Shown piece after piece: positions 24,224 through 33,439 of a stretch of DNA of 64,000 bases; the first letter of the stretch is position 1, and every line of letters starts with the position of its first letter. The notes beneath the pieces were generated by a model that searched no databases, was not told where the DNA came from, and saw only the letters and a list, made by a program, of their open reading frames with translations. Source of the stretch: CAVSRC01 sp963730325 (GTDB lineage Bacteria; Pseudomonadota; Alphaproteobacteria; Rhizobiales; Kaistiaceae). Position numbers and translations under genes: made by a program. The stretch is from positions 496,001 through 560,000 of the forward strand of contig CAVSRC010000019.1 of NCBI GenBank assembly GCA_963730325.1, in the 5' to 3' direction.

Positions 24224-24922
24224 ATGGCCAAGCCAGTCGCGGCAATCGTCGGCATCGGTCCCGGCAACGGGGCGGCGCTTGCCCGCCGCTTCGCCGCCGA
24301 TCATCGCGTCGCGCTCATGTCGCGCAGCACGGAGCTTGCCGAAGAGATCGCGGCGGAGATCGGCGATGCCCGCGCCTATGCCTGCGACGTGAGTGACGCT
24401 GGCGCGGTCGATCGTGCCTTCGATGCCGTCGCGTCCGACCTCGGTGCGATCGACACGCTGGTCTACAATGCCGGCTCCGGCGTCTTCGCAACGATCGAGG
24501 ATATCACGCCAGCGCAGTTCGAGGCATCGTGGCGGATCAATGCCGCCGGCCTGCTCGCCGCGGCGCAGAAGGTGATCCCGGCGATGAAGGCGAAGGGAAG
24601 CGGCGCCATCATCGTCATCGGCGCCACCGCCTCGCGGCGCGGGGCGGCGCGCACGGCCGCATTCGCCCCCGCCAAGGCGGCCCAGCGCAGCCTCGCCGAA
24701 TCGATGGCCAAGCATCTCGGCCCGGCCGGCATCCACGTGGCGCTCATCATCATCGACGGCGTCGTCGACCTGCCGCGCACGCGCCAGGCGATGCCCGACA
24801 AGCCGGACGACTTCTTCGTCAAGCCGGACGATGTCGCCGCCACCGCCCACTGGCTGGCCCATCAGCCGCGCTCGGCCTGGTCGTTCGAGGTCGAGGCGCG
24901 GCCCTTCGCCGAGAAATGGTGA
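24224..24922 (+). CDS. Atypical SDR with Phe in place of the catalytic Tyr
   Basis: This is a 232-residue SDR. ATG at 24224 follows ACAGGGGGACACC. The nucleotide motif is VGIGPGNGAALARRF, YNAG replaces NNAG, and the catalytic region reads ATASRRGAARTAAFAPAK: the Lys is kept but Tyr is replaced by Phe. A subgroup of SDRs shows this FxxxK form, and its members may be non-classical or inactive. The gene follows the kinase by about 90 bp on the same strand, so it may be the last gene of the sugar locus, though the link is weaker. Confidence 0.78.
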   Translation: MAKPVAAIVGIGPGNGAALARRFAADHRVALMSRSTELAEEIAAEIGDARAYACDVSDAGAVDRAFDAVASDLGAIDTLVYNAGSGVFATIEDITPAQFEASWRINAAGLLAAAQKVIPAMKAKGSGAIIVIGATASRRGAARTAAFAPAKAAQRSLAESMAKHLGPAGIHVALIIIDGVVDLPRTRQAMPDKPDDFFVKPDDVAATAHWLAHQPRSAWSFEVEARPFAEKW

Positions 24923-24934
24923 GCGGCGTCCAGT

Positions 24935-26383
24935 CTAGATCCGGCGCAGCGGAATCGACCACGCCAGGAGCATCGCAGCGCCGACGAATCCGGCGATGGT
25001 GAAGAAGGCGGCGCGGAAGGCCGTTCCGATCTCCGCCTCGATGGCGGCAATCCGCCCCGGGCTCAGCGACGCCAGGGCGTCCGGGCCCTGCTGAAGGATC
25101 GCGGCGAAGGCGCGGCTGGTGTCGGGGTCGATCATCGCCATGGCGGTGAAGAGCACCGCGCCCACCAGCGCGGTGCCGAGCGCCGCGCCGATCGAACGCG
25201 AGAATTGGACCGACGCCGCCGCCGTGCCCAGCATTCCGGGGCCGGCGGCGCTCTGCACCGTCACCTGCACCACCCCCATCACGGTGCCCATGAATAGCCC
25301 GCTCAGGCCGAGCATCACGGAAAGCTGCAAACCGGTGAGATGGGGAAGCAGGAAGCCGATCGCGGTCAACAGTGAAGCGGCGACGATCAGGCCGATCGAG
25401 GGAAAGATCGCGGTGTGCCCGGTCCGGCTGACGGCAAGGCCGGTCAGGATCGACCCGAACGGCACGCTGGCGGTCACCGGCAGCAGCGACAGGCCGATGG
25501 TGCCGGCGTTCCAGCCGAGTCCCACGCGAAGATAGATGGGCACGAAGGTGACTACCGAAACCAGCGCCGCTCCGTGGCAGAGAGCCAGCGCATCGCTGCG
25601 CCAGATGGTCGGGTCGCTGAAGAGCGCAATCGGGAACAGCGGCGAGGACGCCCGTCGCTCCCGCCACACGAGCAGAACGGCCGCCGCCATGCCGAGCGCC
25701 AGCAGAGCGAGGGCCGGCGGCAGCACGGCGACGCTAAACACCTGAATCTCGTGGAACATCACCAGGGTAGCGGTGATGAAGACGACGAAGAGCACCAGGC
25801 CGCCGACGTCGAAACGGAACGGCTCGCGCTTGGGCACCTGCGCCGGCAGGCGCAAGAGCAGCGCCATCGCCAGCAGGCCGACCGGCGCGCTGACGAAGAA
25901 GATCGAGCGCCAGCCGAAATGCTGGGTCAGCAATCCGCCGGCGACGGCGCCGAAGGCGGTGGAGAACACCGCAACCGACGCCAGAAACCCCTGATAGCGC
26001 GCCCGCTCGCGCGGCGGCACCGCCTCGCCGATCAACGCCTGGGCCAGCGTCATCAGTCCGCCGGCGCCCAGCCCCTGGAACACCCGCCCGGCGATCAGCA
26101 CGTCGATGTTCGGCGACAACCCGCAGAGGACAGTGGCGACGATGATGATGGCGAGCGCAACGAACATCAGCCGCTTGCGGCCGAAACTGTCGCCGAGCCG
26201 GCCATAGACCGGCGAAGCGATGGTCGCCGCGATCAGGTAGGCGATGACGATCCACGAAATCCGCTGCGCCTGGCCCAGTTCGCCGGCGATCGTGGGCAGC
26301 GCAGCGGAGACGATGGTTCCGTCGACCATCGCCAGGAACATCGGCAGCATGATCGAAGGAAACAGCGAGAAGAAACGGTTCAT
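24935..26383 (-). CDS. MFS drug transporter, DHA2 (14-TMS) family
   Basis: This is a 482-residue integral membrane exporter of the EmrB/QacA type. Motif A appears as GRLGDSFGRKRLM after TM2, and motif C lies in GFLASVAVFSTAFGAVAGGLL. The text shows about 14 hydrophobic segments. It begins MNRFFSLFPSIMLPMFLAMVDGTIVSAALPTIAG, with the acidic residue in TM1 (VDGTIV) that is typical of proton-coupled DHA2 pumps. It ends 13 bp from the convergent SDR and has no linked membrane-fusion protein. The substrate is unknown. Confidence 0.9.
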   Translation of the reverse strand: MNRFFSLFPSIMLPMFLAMVDGTIVSAALPTIAGELGQAQRISWIVIAYLIAATIASPVYGRLGDSFGRKRLMFVALAIIIVATVLCGLSPNIDVLIAGRVFQGLGAGGLMTLAQALIGEAVPPRERARYQGFLASVAVFSTAFGAVAGGLLTQHFGWRSIFFVSAPVGLLAMALLLRLPAQVPKREPFRFDVGGLVLFVVFITATLVMFHEIQVFSVAVLPPALALLALGMAAAVLLVWRERRASSPLFPIALFSDPTIWRSDALALCHGAALVSVVTFVPIYLRVGLGWNAGTIGLSLLPVTASVPFGSILTGLAVSRTGHTAIFPSIGLIVAASLLTAIGFLLPHLTGLQLSVMLGLSGLFMGTVMGVVQVTVQSAAGPGMLGTAAASVQFSRSIGAALGTALVGAVLFTAMAMIDPDTSRAFAAILQQGPDALASLSPGRIAAIEAEIGTAFRAAFFTIAGFVGAAMLLAWSIPLRRI

Positions 26384-26542
26384 GCCGGTGCTGGAGGGGT
26401 CGGCAATGGCGGAAACAGGCGGCGCGAGACGGACATGGGCGGGAACATCGGCAGGAAATGATGGCCGGAAGGGAGGCAGGCGGGCCGGGATTCGATGTTA
26501 TAATCTCGGCGCATTCCGGTTTCATTCCAAGTGGTGATCGCC

Positions 26543-27376
26543 ATGAAGACGATCCTTGTCCCAGTCGAACGGAACAGCCAGATCGAATCCACCCTGGCGA
26601 CGGCCTGTGTGCTGGCCAAGATGTTCGACAGCTACATCGAGGGTTTCGCCCTCAGCCCCGAACTCAATACGCTGGTGGCGGCCGAGGGCATTGGCTCGAT
26701 GGTCGTCTATCCGACCGATCTCGCCGCGCAGGACGAGGAGGCGGCGGCCGAGGCGCGCAAGCTGTTCGAGGCCGCCATGGCGAAAAACGGCGTCGCTGCG
26801 GCCGGCGCCGCGCCGGGGTTCACCTGGAATCCCCGTGCGCTTGCCGGCGACGGCTTCCTCGGCAGCCGCGGCCGGGTCTTCGACGTCACGGTGGTCGGCC
26901 GCCCCGGCTCGACGGCCGCCAGCCCGCATATGAGCACGCTGGAGGCGGCGCTGTTCGATAGCGGCCGCCCGGTCCTCATCGCGCCGCCGGAGGCGCCCGA
27001 GCATATCGGCCGGGTGGTGACGATCGCCTGGAACGGCAGCACCGAGACCGCACGCGCCATCGCCTATGCCAAGCCGCTGATCAAGCGGGCCGAGCGCGTG
27101 ATCGTTCAGGTGGTCGAGGGCGTCGGCGTGCAGGGGCCGAGTGGCAGCGAGGTCGCGCGCCATCTGGAACTGAACGGCATCGCCAGCGAGGTGGTCACGG
27201 TCAAGCGCGGATCGCGCTCGACCGGCGCCGCCATTCTGGAGGAGGCGCTGGCCACCGGCTGCGATCTCGTGGTCAAGGGCGCCTATACCCAGAGCCGCCT
27301 GCGCCAGATGATCTTCGGCGGCGCCACCAGCCACATCATCTCCGAGACGACAATTCCGGTGCTGATGGCGCACTGA
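26543..27376 (+). CDS. Universal stress protein family protein
   Basis: This is a 277-residue protein with a Usp alpha/beta fold. It starts MKTILVPVERNSQIESTLA and has VTIAWNGSTETARAIAYAKP in the second half with SRSTGAAILEEALATGCDLVVKGAYTQSRLR and FGGATSHIISETTIPVLMAH, which form the typical ATP-binding G-2x-G-9x-G(S/T)-like end. Two Usp-like halves give about twice the length of UspA. The frame is open from a GTG at 26531, but 26543 fits the family. It is divergent from the MFS gene and is likely cytoplasmic. Confidence 0.88.
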   Translation: MKTILVPVERNSQIESTLATACVLAKMFDSYIEGFALSPELNTLVAAEGIGSMVVYPTDLAAQDEEAAAEARKLFEAAMAKNGVAAAGAAPGFTWNPRALAGDGFLGSRGRVFDVTVVGRPGSTAASPHMSTLEAALFDSGRPVLIAPPEAPEHIGRVVTIAWNGSTETARAIAYAKPLIKRAERVIVQVVEGVGVQGPSGSEVARHLELNGIASEVVTVKRGSRSTGAAILEEALATGCDLVVKGAYTQSRLRQMIFGGATSHIISETTIPVLMAH

Positions 27377-27396
27377 GGAGCGAATAGGGAGTAGCC

Positions 27397-27440
27397 AGTA
27401 GCGAATAGAGGAGCCCGACCGCTCTTCACTATTCGCTATT
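27397..27440. repeat. Inverted repeat between convergent genes
   Basis: AGTAGCGAATAG(AG)GAGC on the left (27397-27414) faces GCTC-TTCACTATTCGCTATT on the right (27421-27440), giving a long stem with a short CCGACC loop. The motif CGAATAG also repeats around it (27381, 27431, 27438). It lies between the Usp gene and the convergent acyltransferase and may act as a bidirectional terminator, though no T-run follows. Confidence 0.5.
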
Positions 27441-27450
27441 CGCTATTTCG

Positions 27451-28186
27451 CTACTCGCTCTCCCTCAGCTCGTCCACGATCACGCCCAGCATCTTTTCCT
27501 CGATGCGGCCGAGCGTGCGCGCCACCATCGAGCCGTCGAGAACGCGGTGGTCGTACATGATGCGCACCGACGACCGTGCCGTCCTCGGCGATCACGCCCC
27601 AGTTCATCGTCGCCGTCAGCGGCGACAGCGGATGCAGCGACTCGGCGCCGAGGCCGGAATAGACGGTGATGCCGAAGGTGCCGAAATAGTTGCCGCGCTG
27701 GCGGCCGATATTGAGGCCAAGCCACCAGATCAGGCGGCGGAGCGGCAGCGGCCATCTGGCCAGCGCGAACATCCGCCGGAAATCCGCATTGTTCTCGATC
27801 GGCTTGTCCTTGGTCTGCTTCATGGCATCGCTGAGCTTCTTCAGCGGCGTCGTCTCCGGCGAGCGCATGAGCGTGGTGAGGATCACCATCTCGCCGTGCC
27901 AGTCGCGCTCGAACACCATCGACAGCGTGCTTTGCGGATATTCGTAGAGATGCGGCCACGGGAACTTGACGTAGGCGCGGCGGAGGTCGGCGAGGTCGAC
28001 AGCGACCAGGGCGAACGCCTTGGCGAAGAGTGAGGCCCATGCCGGCCGGTCGGCCAGCGCCGCACGCGCTTCCATCACCGGCTTCAGATGCATCACCCGT
28101 TGCACCGGCACCGTGGGCGCGCGCAGGACGGTCAGATCCACCACCAGCTTGCGGATCGGTGACAGGGGAATGGCGCGTCCGCGCAT
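27451..28186 (-). pseudogene. 2-oxoacid dehydrogenase-type acyltransferase, frameshifted
   Basis: This is a stand-alone E2/CAT-fold acyltransferase catalytic domain (about 245 codons). The main frame runs from 28186 to the text NWGVIAEDGTVV and then loses similarity. In the next frame the family motif continues as VRIMYDHRVLDGSMVARTLG to a stop at 27451. One extra base near 27567-27576 explains the shift, and the active-site His in DHRVLDG lies after it. No lipoyl or subunit-binding domain is present, as in small acyltransferases of this type near other genes. The total length is one base over a multiple of three, consistent with a single insertion. It may be an assembly error rather than a dead gene. 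Confidence 0.75.
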
Positions 28187-28654
28187 GATGAGAGAGCCCG
28201 TCGGTCAGCCGGCGCCGGCATGATGCCGCGCACGTCCCGCATTCATCGCGGGAAATCGTCTCGCGATCAACCGGCTCGCGGTGCCCCCTTTGACCTCGGC
28301 CAAGGTGGGCAAGGCGCAATTTGCCATATATTTCAATGGTTTTAATGTAGCCGATCCGTTCGGCGCGGTGCCGCACCCAGTGGCCAAAGTCTTTTTTCTA
28401 CGCCTCGCCTTCGTGCTCTTCGTCGTCCCTTCGCCGCCGCCCGCCATCGCTGCTCGCCGTCAGCCGGTCGACATGGTGTTGTTCTACGGTCGCGGCTGCC
28501 CCCATTGCGTGGCCATGCGGGAATATCTTGACGGAGCCAAGCCGCAGCAAGGCCCGCGCGGGCGCCGAAACAAAATTCAACGGCAGCGCATGGCGATTCC
28601 CGGTGGCGTGTGGAACCATGCGCGCTTCCGCAGTAAGCCGAATCAGGATCGTCC
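28187..28654. other. 468-bp gap with a CPHC-containing open frame
   Basis: A plus-strand frame contains VDMVLFYGRGCPHCVAMREY at about 28464-28523, which looks like a thioredoxin-fold CxxC active site, but the text after it is low-quality. Before it, the sequence carries a CACGAAGAGCACGAAGG-like intergenic repeat on the minus strand. A real small gene is not supported; it could be a decayed thioredoxin-like fragment. Confidence 0.35.
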
Positions 28655-29035
28655 ATGAGCGCGCCCAAGCCCAAATTCGATTGCGTCAAGTGTCCCGCCT
28701 ATTGCTGTTCCTATGCCGAGATCGGTGCCACCGACGCGGACATCAAGCGCCTGGCCAAGCACTTCGGCATCGGCGCGGAGAAGGCGCGGAAGAAGTTCAC
28801 CAAGAAGTCCCAGGACGGCAAGACGCGCATTCTGCGCCACCAGAAGGACGAGCATTACGGCACGGTGTGCCAGTTCCTCGATACCGAGACGCGCAACTGC
28901 ACGATCTATCACGCGCGCCCGCGCATCTGCCGCGAGTTCCCCGGCACGCGCCGCTGCGGCTATTACGATTTCATGCTGTTCGAGCGTCGTCTGCTGGAAG
29001 ACAAGGACTACATCTCGACCACCTGGAACAACTGA
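28655..29035 (+). CDS. YkgJ-family cysteine-cluster protein
   Basis: This is a 126-residue protein with a zinc/iron-chelating Cys cluster. CVKCPAYCCSYAEI near residue 10 and later C residues in GTVCQFL, NCTIYHARPRICREFP and RRCGYYDF match the UPF0153/YkgJ family (PF03692). The function is not known; it may bind a metal ion. The gene ends a few bases from the convergent recJ stop. It is not clearly linked to other genes. Confidence 0.92.
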   Translation: MSAPKPKFDCVKCPAYCCSYAEIGATDADIKRLAKHFGIGAEKARKKFTKKSQDGKTRILRHQKDEHYGTVCQFLDTETRNCTIYHARPRICREFPGTRRCGYYDFMLFERRLLEDKDYISTTWNN

Positions 29036-29041
29036 GCGGCA

Positions 29042-30884
29042 CTAATCCTGTGGCACCGCCGCGTCGATGACGCGGAGGTTCGGCGTGCGCCGGCCCTGAT
29101 AGTGGTCGATCGACAGCGCCCCGGCGACATGCAGGTTGCGCCCGCGCGCCGAGAGCAGCGCCGCGCCCAAGGGCGATCCCGCGGCGCGGAAGGCCACCGC
29201 CTTGATGGTGGCGCCGTCATTGGCCGCAAGGGTCAGGCGGACGTGACCGTTGCCGACGGTGTCGGCATAATCGATGCGGTGCGCGGGGAAGGCATAGACC
29301 GGCTCGGGATGGCCGGCGCCGAAGGGGCCGGCTCTTGTCCACGGCCTCGATCAGGGAAAGGTTGGCGCCGCGCGCGGTGAGCGCCGCGTCGATGGCAAGC
29401 GCGTGGCTGCCGGTCGCGGCGCGTACCTTTTCGGCCAGCGTCTGTTCGAGAAAGGCGCGGAGGTCGCCAAGCCGCGCCTCAGCCACCGTCAGCCCGGCCG
29501 CCATGGCGTGCCCGCCGCCCTTGGCGAGGATGCCCTGCTCGACCGCATTGCGCACCGCCAGCCCCAGATCGACCCCGGCAACCGAGCGCCCCGACCCGGT
29601 GCCGACACCGTTCGCCGCAAGCGCGATGGCGACCGCCGGCCGCTGGTAGCGGTCCTTGAGGCGCGAGGCGATGAGCCCGACCACGCCGGCATGCCAGCCG
29701 CGATTGGCGGTGACCAGAACCGCCGGCCCCTCGCCGCCGCCGATCTCGGCATCGGCCTCGGCCATCGCCTCCTCCAGCATGGCGGTCTCCATCGCCTGGC
29801 GCTCGCCGTTCAGCCGGTCAAGCTCACCGGCAATGCGCGCACATTCGGCCGGGTCGTCGCTGGCGAGCAAGCGCGCGCCCAGCGCCGCATCGCCGATGCG
29901 CCCGCCGGCATTGATGCGCGGGCCGAGCAGGAAACCGAGATGATAGGGCGTCGCCGGGCCGCCGAGCCGGGCCACATCGGCCAGTGCGGCAATGCCCCGG
30001 TTGCCCCGGCGGGCGAGCGTCAGCAGACCCTTCGAGACGAAGGCCCGGTTGAGGCCGACAAGCGGCACCACGTCGCAGACCGTGCCGAGCGCCACCAGAT
30101 CGAGCCATTGCAGGAGGTCCGGCTGCGGTCGATCGGCGCCGTACCAGCCCCGCGTTCTGAGCAGCCGATTGACCGCAACGACCGCCATATAGGTGACACC
30201 GACGGCGGCGAGATGGCCGAGGCCGGAGAGGTCGTCCTGCCGGTTGGGATTGACCAGGGCCACGGCCCGCGGACGCTCGGCGCCAAGCTCGTGATGGTCG
30301 ATGACGACGACGTCGACGCCGAGCGTTTCGGCCTCGGCCAGCGCATCGAAGCTGGTCGAACCGCAGTCGACGGTCACGATCAGGCGGGCGCCCTCGCCGG
30401 CCAGCTTGCGCAGCGCCTCGACATTCGGCCCGTAGCCCTCGAACAGGCGGTCGGGGATATAGACGACGGGGTCGCGCCCCTGATGGCGCAGGAAGCGCGT
30501 CAGCAGCGCCGCCGACGACGCGCCGTCGACGTCGTAGTCGCCGAAGACGGCGATCTGCTCGCCGGCCATGACGGCATCGGCGATGCGTGTGGCGGCAGCC
30601 TCCATGTCGGTCATTACCGAAGGATCGGGCATCAGCGCCCTGAGGCTCGGGGCGAGAAAGCCCGGCGCCTCGTCAACGCCGATGCCGCGCCCGGCCAGAA
30701 CCCGTGCCACGATGTCGTTGATCTGGTGGCGCTGGGCGATGGCGAGCGCCGCGTTGCTGCCGGCCGCATCGAGCCGCTCGCTCCAGTGGCGGCCGGTGAG
30801 CGAACGCTCCACGCCGAGAAATATCCGGCGTTCGGGGCCGGCATCCGCCGGGCCGCCGCGAATCGTGGTGGGCGCCTGTGCCAT
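29042..30884 (-). pseudogene. recJ: Single-stranded-DNA-specific exonuclease RecJ, frameshifted near the C-terminus
   Basis: RecJ degrades single-stranded DNA 5' to 3' in recombination and mismatch repair. The DHH motif is clear (VVVIDHHELGAERP) after ADAVMAGEQIAVFGDYDVDG, and the DHHA1 part includes ARINAGGRIGDA... and GGGHAMAAGLTV. The frame then breaks after SLIEAVDK near 29333-29338. In the next frame the family text continues as AGPFGAGHPEPVYAFPAHR up to a stop at 29042, giving the normal OB-like C-terminal domain. One extra base (AAGAGCC where AAGGCC is expected) explains the shift. recJ follows glpX and hom on the same strand, a common Rhizobiales order. An error is likelier than a true null. 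Confidence 0.88.
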
Positions 30885-30964
30885 GTCCCCATGAATAGCG
30901 CCCGGCCGGGCCGCTGTCCGCTCCCCCAGGCGCCTTGGGACCTTGGTCGGGTCCCTCCCGGCTG

Positions 30965-31978
30965 CTACAGCGAATCCTCGCCGGTATCGAACTTTTCGGC
31001 GTTCTGGTGGTCGGCGCTGATCCAGCGCACCGTTCCCGAGGACGAGCGCATGACCACGGTCTGCGTGGTGATGGTACGCCTGCCGAAGCGGACGCCGGAG
31101 AGCAGATTGCCGTCGGTGACGCCGGTCGCCGCGAACAGCACCTCGCCGCTGGCCAACTCGCTCATGTCGAACTTGTGCTCGACGTCGGTGACGCCCATGC
31201 GGCGGGCGCGGTCGCGCTGCTCGTCGGAACTGATCACCAGACGCCCCTGCATCTGGCCGCCGGTGCAGCGCAGCGCCGCTGCGGCGAGCACGCCCTCGGG
31301 CGCTCCGCCGATGCCGAGATAGATGTCGATCCCGGTCCGCTCCGGTTCGGTCACGTCGATGATGCCGGCCACGTCGCCGTCGCCGATCATGCGGATGGCG
31401 GCGCCGGTGGCGCGGATTTCCTCGATCAGCTTGGCGTGGCGGGGACGGTCGAGCACGCAGGCGGCCACCTCGCTCACCGGCACGCCCTTGGCCTCGGCCA
31501 GGGCGCGGATGTTGTCCGTCGGCGAGCGGTCGAGATCGACAAGCCCCTTGGGATAGCCGCGGCCGATGGCGATCTTGTCCATGTAGACGTCTGGCGCATT
31601 GAGCAGGGTGCCGGATTCGGCGATGGCGACGACGGCAATGGCGTTGGGCAGGTTCTTCGCCGCGATGGTCGTGCCTTCCAGCGGGTCGAGGGCGATATCG
31701 ACAGCCGGGCCGCGCTTGGAGCCCACCTGCTCGCCGATGTAGAGCATCGGCGCCTCGTCGCGCTCGCCCTCGCCGATGACCACCGTGCCGTGGATCTGCA
31801 GACGGTTGAGTTCGCGCCGCATGGCTTCCACCGCCGCCCGGTCGGCGGCCATCTCGTCGCCGCGTCCGCGCAGACGCGCCGCCGCGACCGCCGCATGCTC
31901 GGTCACCCGCACGAGTTCAAGCGTCAGAACCCGGTCGAGCGCGGCAGCTCCCTGGGCAAAGCGGACTTCCCGATTCAT
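30965..31978 (-). CDS. glpX: Class II fructose-1,6-bisphosphatase
   Basis: This enzyme removes the C1 phosphate of fructose 1,6-bisphosphate in gluconeogenesis. The 337-residue protein has the GlpX signatures GTVVIGEGERDEAPMLYIGE, VDIALDPLEGTT (metal site), IAIGRGYPKGLVDLD, MIGDGDVAGII and DIYLGIGGAPEGVLAAA. It starts MNREVRFAQGAAALDRVL. It lies 27 bp after the hom stop and 80 bp before recJ, forming the usual hom-glpX-recJ row. The enzyme is cytoplasmic and Mn/Mg-dependent. Confidence 0.95.
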   Translation of the reverse strand: MNREVRFAQGAAALDRVLTLELVRVTEHAAVAAARLRGRGDEMAADRAAVEAMRRELNRLQIHGTVVIGEGERDEAPMLYIGEQVGSKRGPAVDIALDPLEGTTIAAKNLPNAIAVVAIAESGTLLNAPDVYMDKIAIGRGYPKGLVDLDRSPTDNIRALAEAKGVPVSEVAACVLDRPRHAKLIEEIRATGAAIRMIGDGDVAGIIDVTEPERTGIDIYLGIGGAPEGVLAAAALRCTGGQMQGRLVISSDEQRDRARRMGVTDVEHKFDMSELASGEVLFAATGVTDGNLLSGVRFGRRTITTQTVVMRSSSGTVRWISADHQNAEKFDTGEDSL

Positions 31979-32005
31979 CGTGGTCCCCGTGTTGGCTCCC
32001 CGTCC

Positions 32006-33340
32006 TCAGGCGAGAGGCTCTATGCGTATCATTTGTGGTTCGTCCATAACATGGCCGTCCGCCTTGATCGCCTCGAGCGCCTGTCGGATCGCCGTTTCGG
32101 TCGTCTCATAGGTGATCAGGATGACCGGCGCCGGTGCCTCGGGCACGGGATGCTCGGGCGCCGCGGCACTCGCCGCGCGGTGCCGCTGGACGATCGATTC
32201 CAGCGAGATGCCGCCGGCCGCCATGCGCCCGGCAATCGCTGCGAAGGCGCCCGGCCGGTCGAACACCGACAGGCGGATGTAGTAGCCGCCCTCGTGCATG
32301 CGCATGGCGGCGCGGCGATAGGGTTCCAGCGCCGTGGCCGGCCGGCCGAAGGTGCCCAGGCGGTCGCCGCGGGCGATATCGGCGATGTCGCTCATCACTG
32401 CGGAGGCGGTTGCGTCGCCCCCTGCCCCCGGTCCGGCGAGCACCAGCGAGCCGACGAAATCGGCATCGACCGCGACCGCGTTGGTGACGCCCTCGACGCG
32501 CGCGATCGCGGAGGTTTTCGGCACCATGGTCGGATGCACGCGCTGCTCGATGCCGCTGTCGGTGCGGCTGGCGACGCCGAGCAGCCTGATGCGGTAGCCG
32601 AGTTCGCTGGCCGCCTCGATGTCGGCCGGCGTGATCGACGAGATGCCCTCGACATAGATCGATTCGACGTCGATCTCGGTGCCGAAGGCGATGGCCGTCA
32701 GCAATGCCAGCTTGTGGGCGGCGTCGGTGCCTTCGATGTCGAAGGTCGGATCGGCCTCGGCATAGCCGAGGCTCTGCGCCGCCTTCAGACAGTCGGCGAA
32801 GGACAGGCCGTCCTGCTCCATGCGCGTCAGGATGTAGTTGCAGGTGCCGTTGAGGATGCCGTAGATGCGGTTGACCGTGTTGCCGGCCAGCGCCTCGCGC
32901 AGCGTCTTGATGATCGGGATGCCGCCGGCCGCCGCCGCCTCGAAATTGAGGCTGACGCCGGCATCTTCCGCCGCGCGGGCAAGCTCCAGCCCGTGCCGGG
33001 CGAGCAGCGCCTTGTTGGCGGTCACCACATGCTTGCCGGCCTCGATCGCCGCCAGGATCGAGGCGTGGGCGGGCCCGTCGGCGCCGCCGATCAGCTCGAC
33101 GAAGAGATCGTTGCCGGGGTCGCGCGCCAGCGCCACCGGGTCGTCGAACCAGGTGTAGCCGGAAATGTCGAAACCGCGGTCCTTGGCGCGGTTGCGCGCC
33201 GACACGGAGGCAATGGACAGTGGCCGTCCGGTGCGCACGGCGAGGTCGTTGCCGTGGCGCTCCAGGATGCGCACGAGCGAGGACCCGACGGTGCCGAGGC
33301 CGGCCAGACCGATGCGCAGGGGCGGCAGAGGCGCGTTCAT
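32006..33340 (-). CDS. hom: Homoserine dehydrogenase
   Basis: This enzyme reduces aspartate semialdehyde to homoserine, the branch to threonine and methionine. The 444-residue protein has RIGLAGLGTVGSSLVRIL (NAD(P) motif) at the N-terminus, VTANKALLARHG, the substrate-binding LNGTCNYILTRM and GYAEADPTFDIEGTDAAHK with catalytic Lys. A C-terminal ACT domain (from about 350, RLSVFDRPGAFAAIAGRM) makes it likely to be feedback-regulated by threonine. It follows an aminotransferase by about 100 bp on the minus strand. Confidence 0.95.
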   Translation of the reverse strand: MNAPLPPLRIGLAGLGTVGSSLVRILERHGNDLAVRTGRPLSIASVSARNRAKDRGFDISGYTWFDDPVALARDPGNDLFVELIGGADGPAHASILAAIEAGKHVVTANKALLARHGLELARAAEDAGVSLNFEAAAAGGIPIIKTLREALAGNTVNRIYGILNGTCNYILTRMEQDGLSFADCLKAAQSLGYAEADPTFDIEGTDAAHKLALLTAIAFGTEIDVESIYVEGISSITPADIEAASELGYRIRLLGVASRTDSGIEQRVHPTMVPKTSAIARVEGVTNAVAVDADFVGSLVLAGPGAGGDATASAVMSDIADIARGDRLGTFGRPATALEPYRRAAMRMHEGGYYIRLSVFDRPGAFAAIAGRMAAGGISLESIVQRHRAASAAAPEHPVPEAPAPVILITYETTETAIRQALEAIKADGHVMDEPQMIRIEPLA

Positions 33341-33439
33341 CGGACCGGCCCGCGAACGTCAACCATTTGAAAACGCACGGAATTCAACTCCGGCCGCCAG
33401 CCCCACGTCCCGGCCCGGAACCCGGCGGGAACGGCGAAA

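Noticed and set aside
9980..24922. Genomic island inserted at tRNA-Glu
   Set aside because: The fucI locus begins just after tRNA-Glu, but no integrase, no duplicated tRNA 3' end and no composition break is visible at the far side.
28281..28658. Thioredoxin-like secreted protein
   Set aside because: The apparent signal-like segment derives from a CACGAAGAGCACGAAGG-type intergenic repeat, and only about 20 residues resemble a CxxC site.
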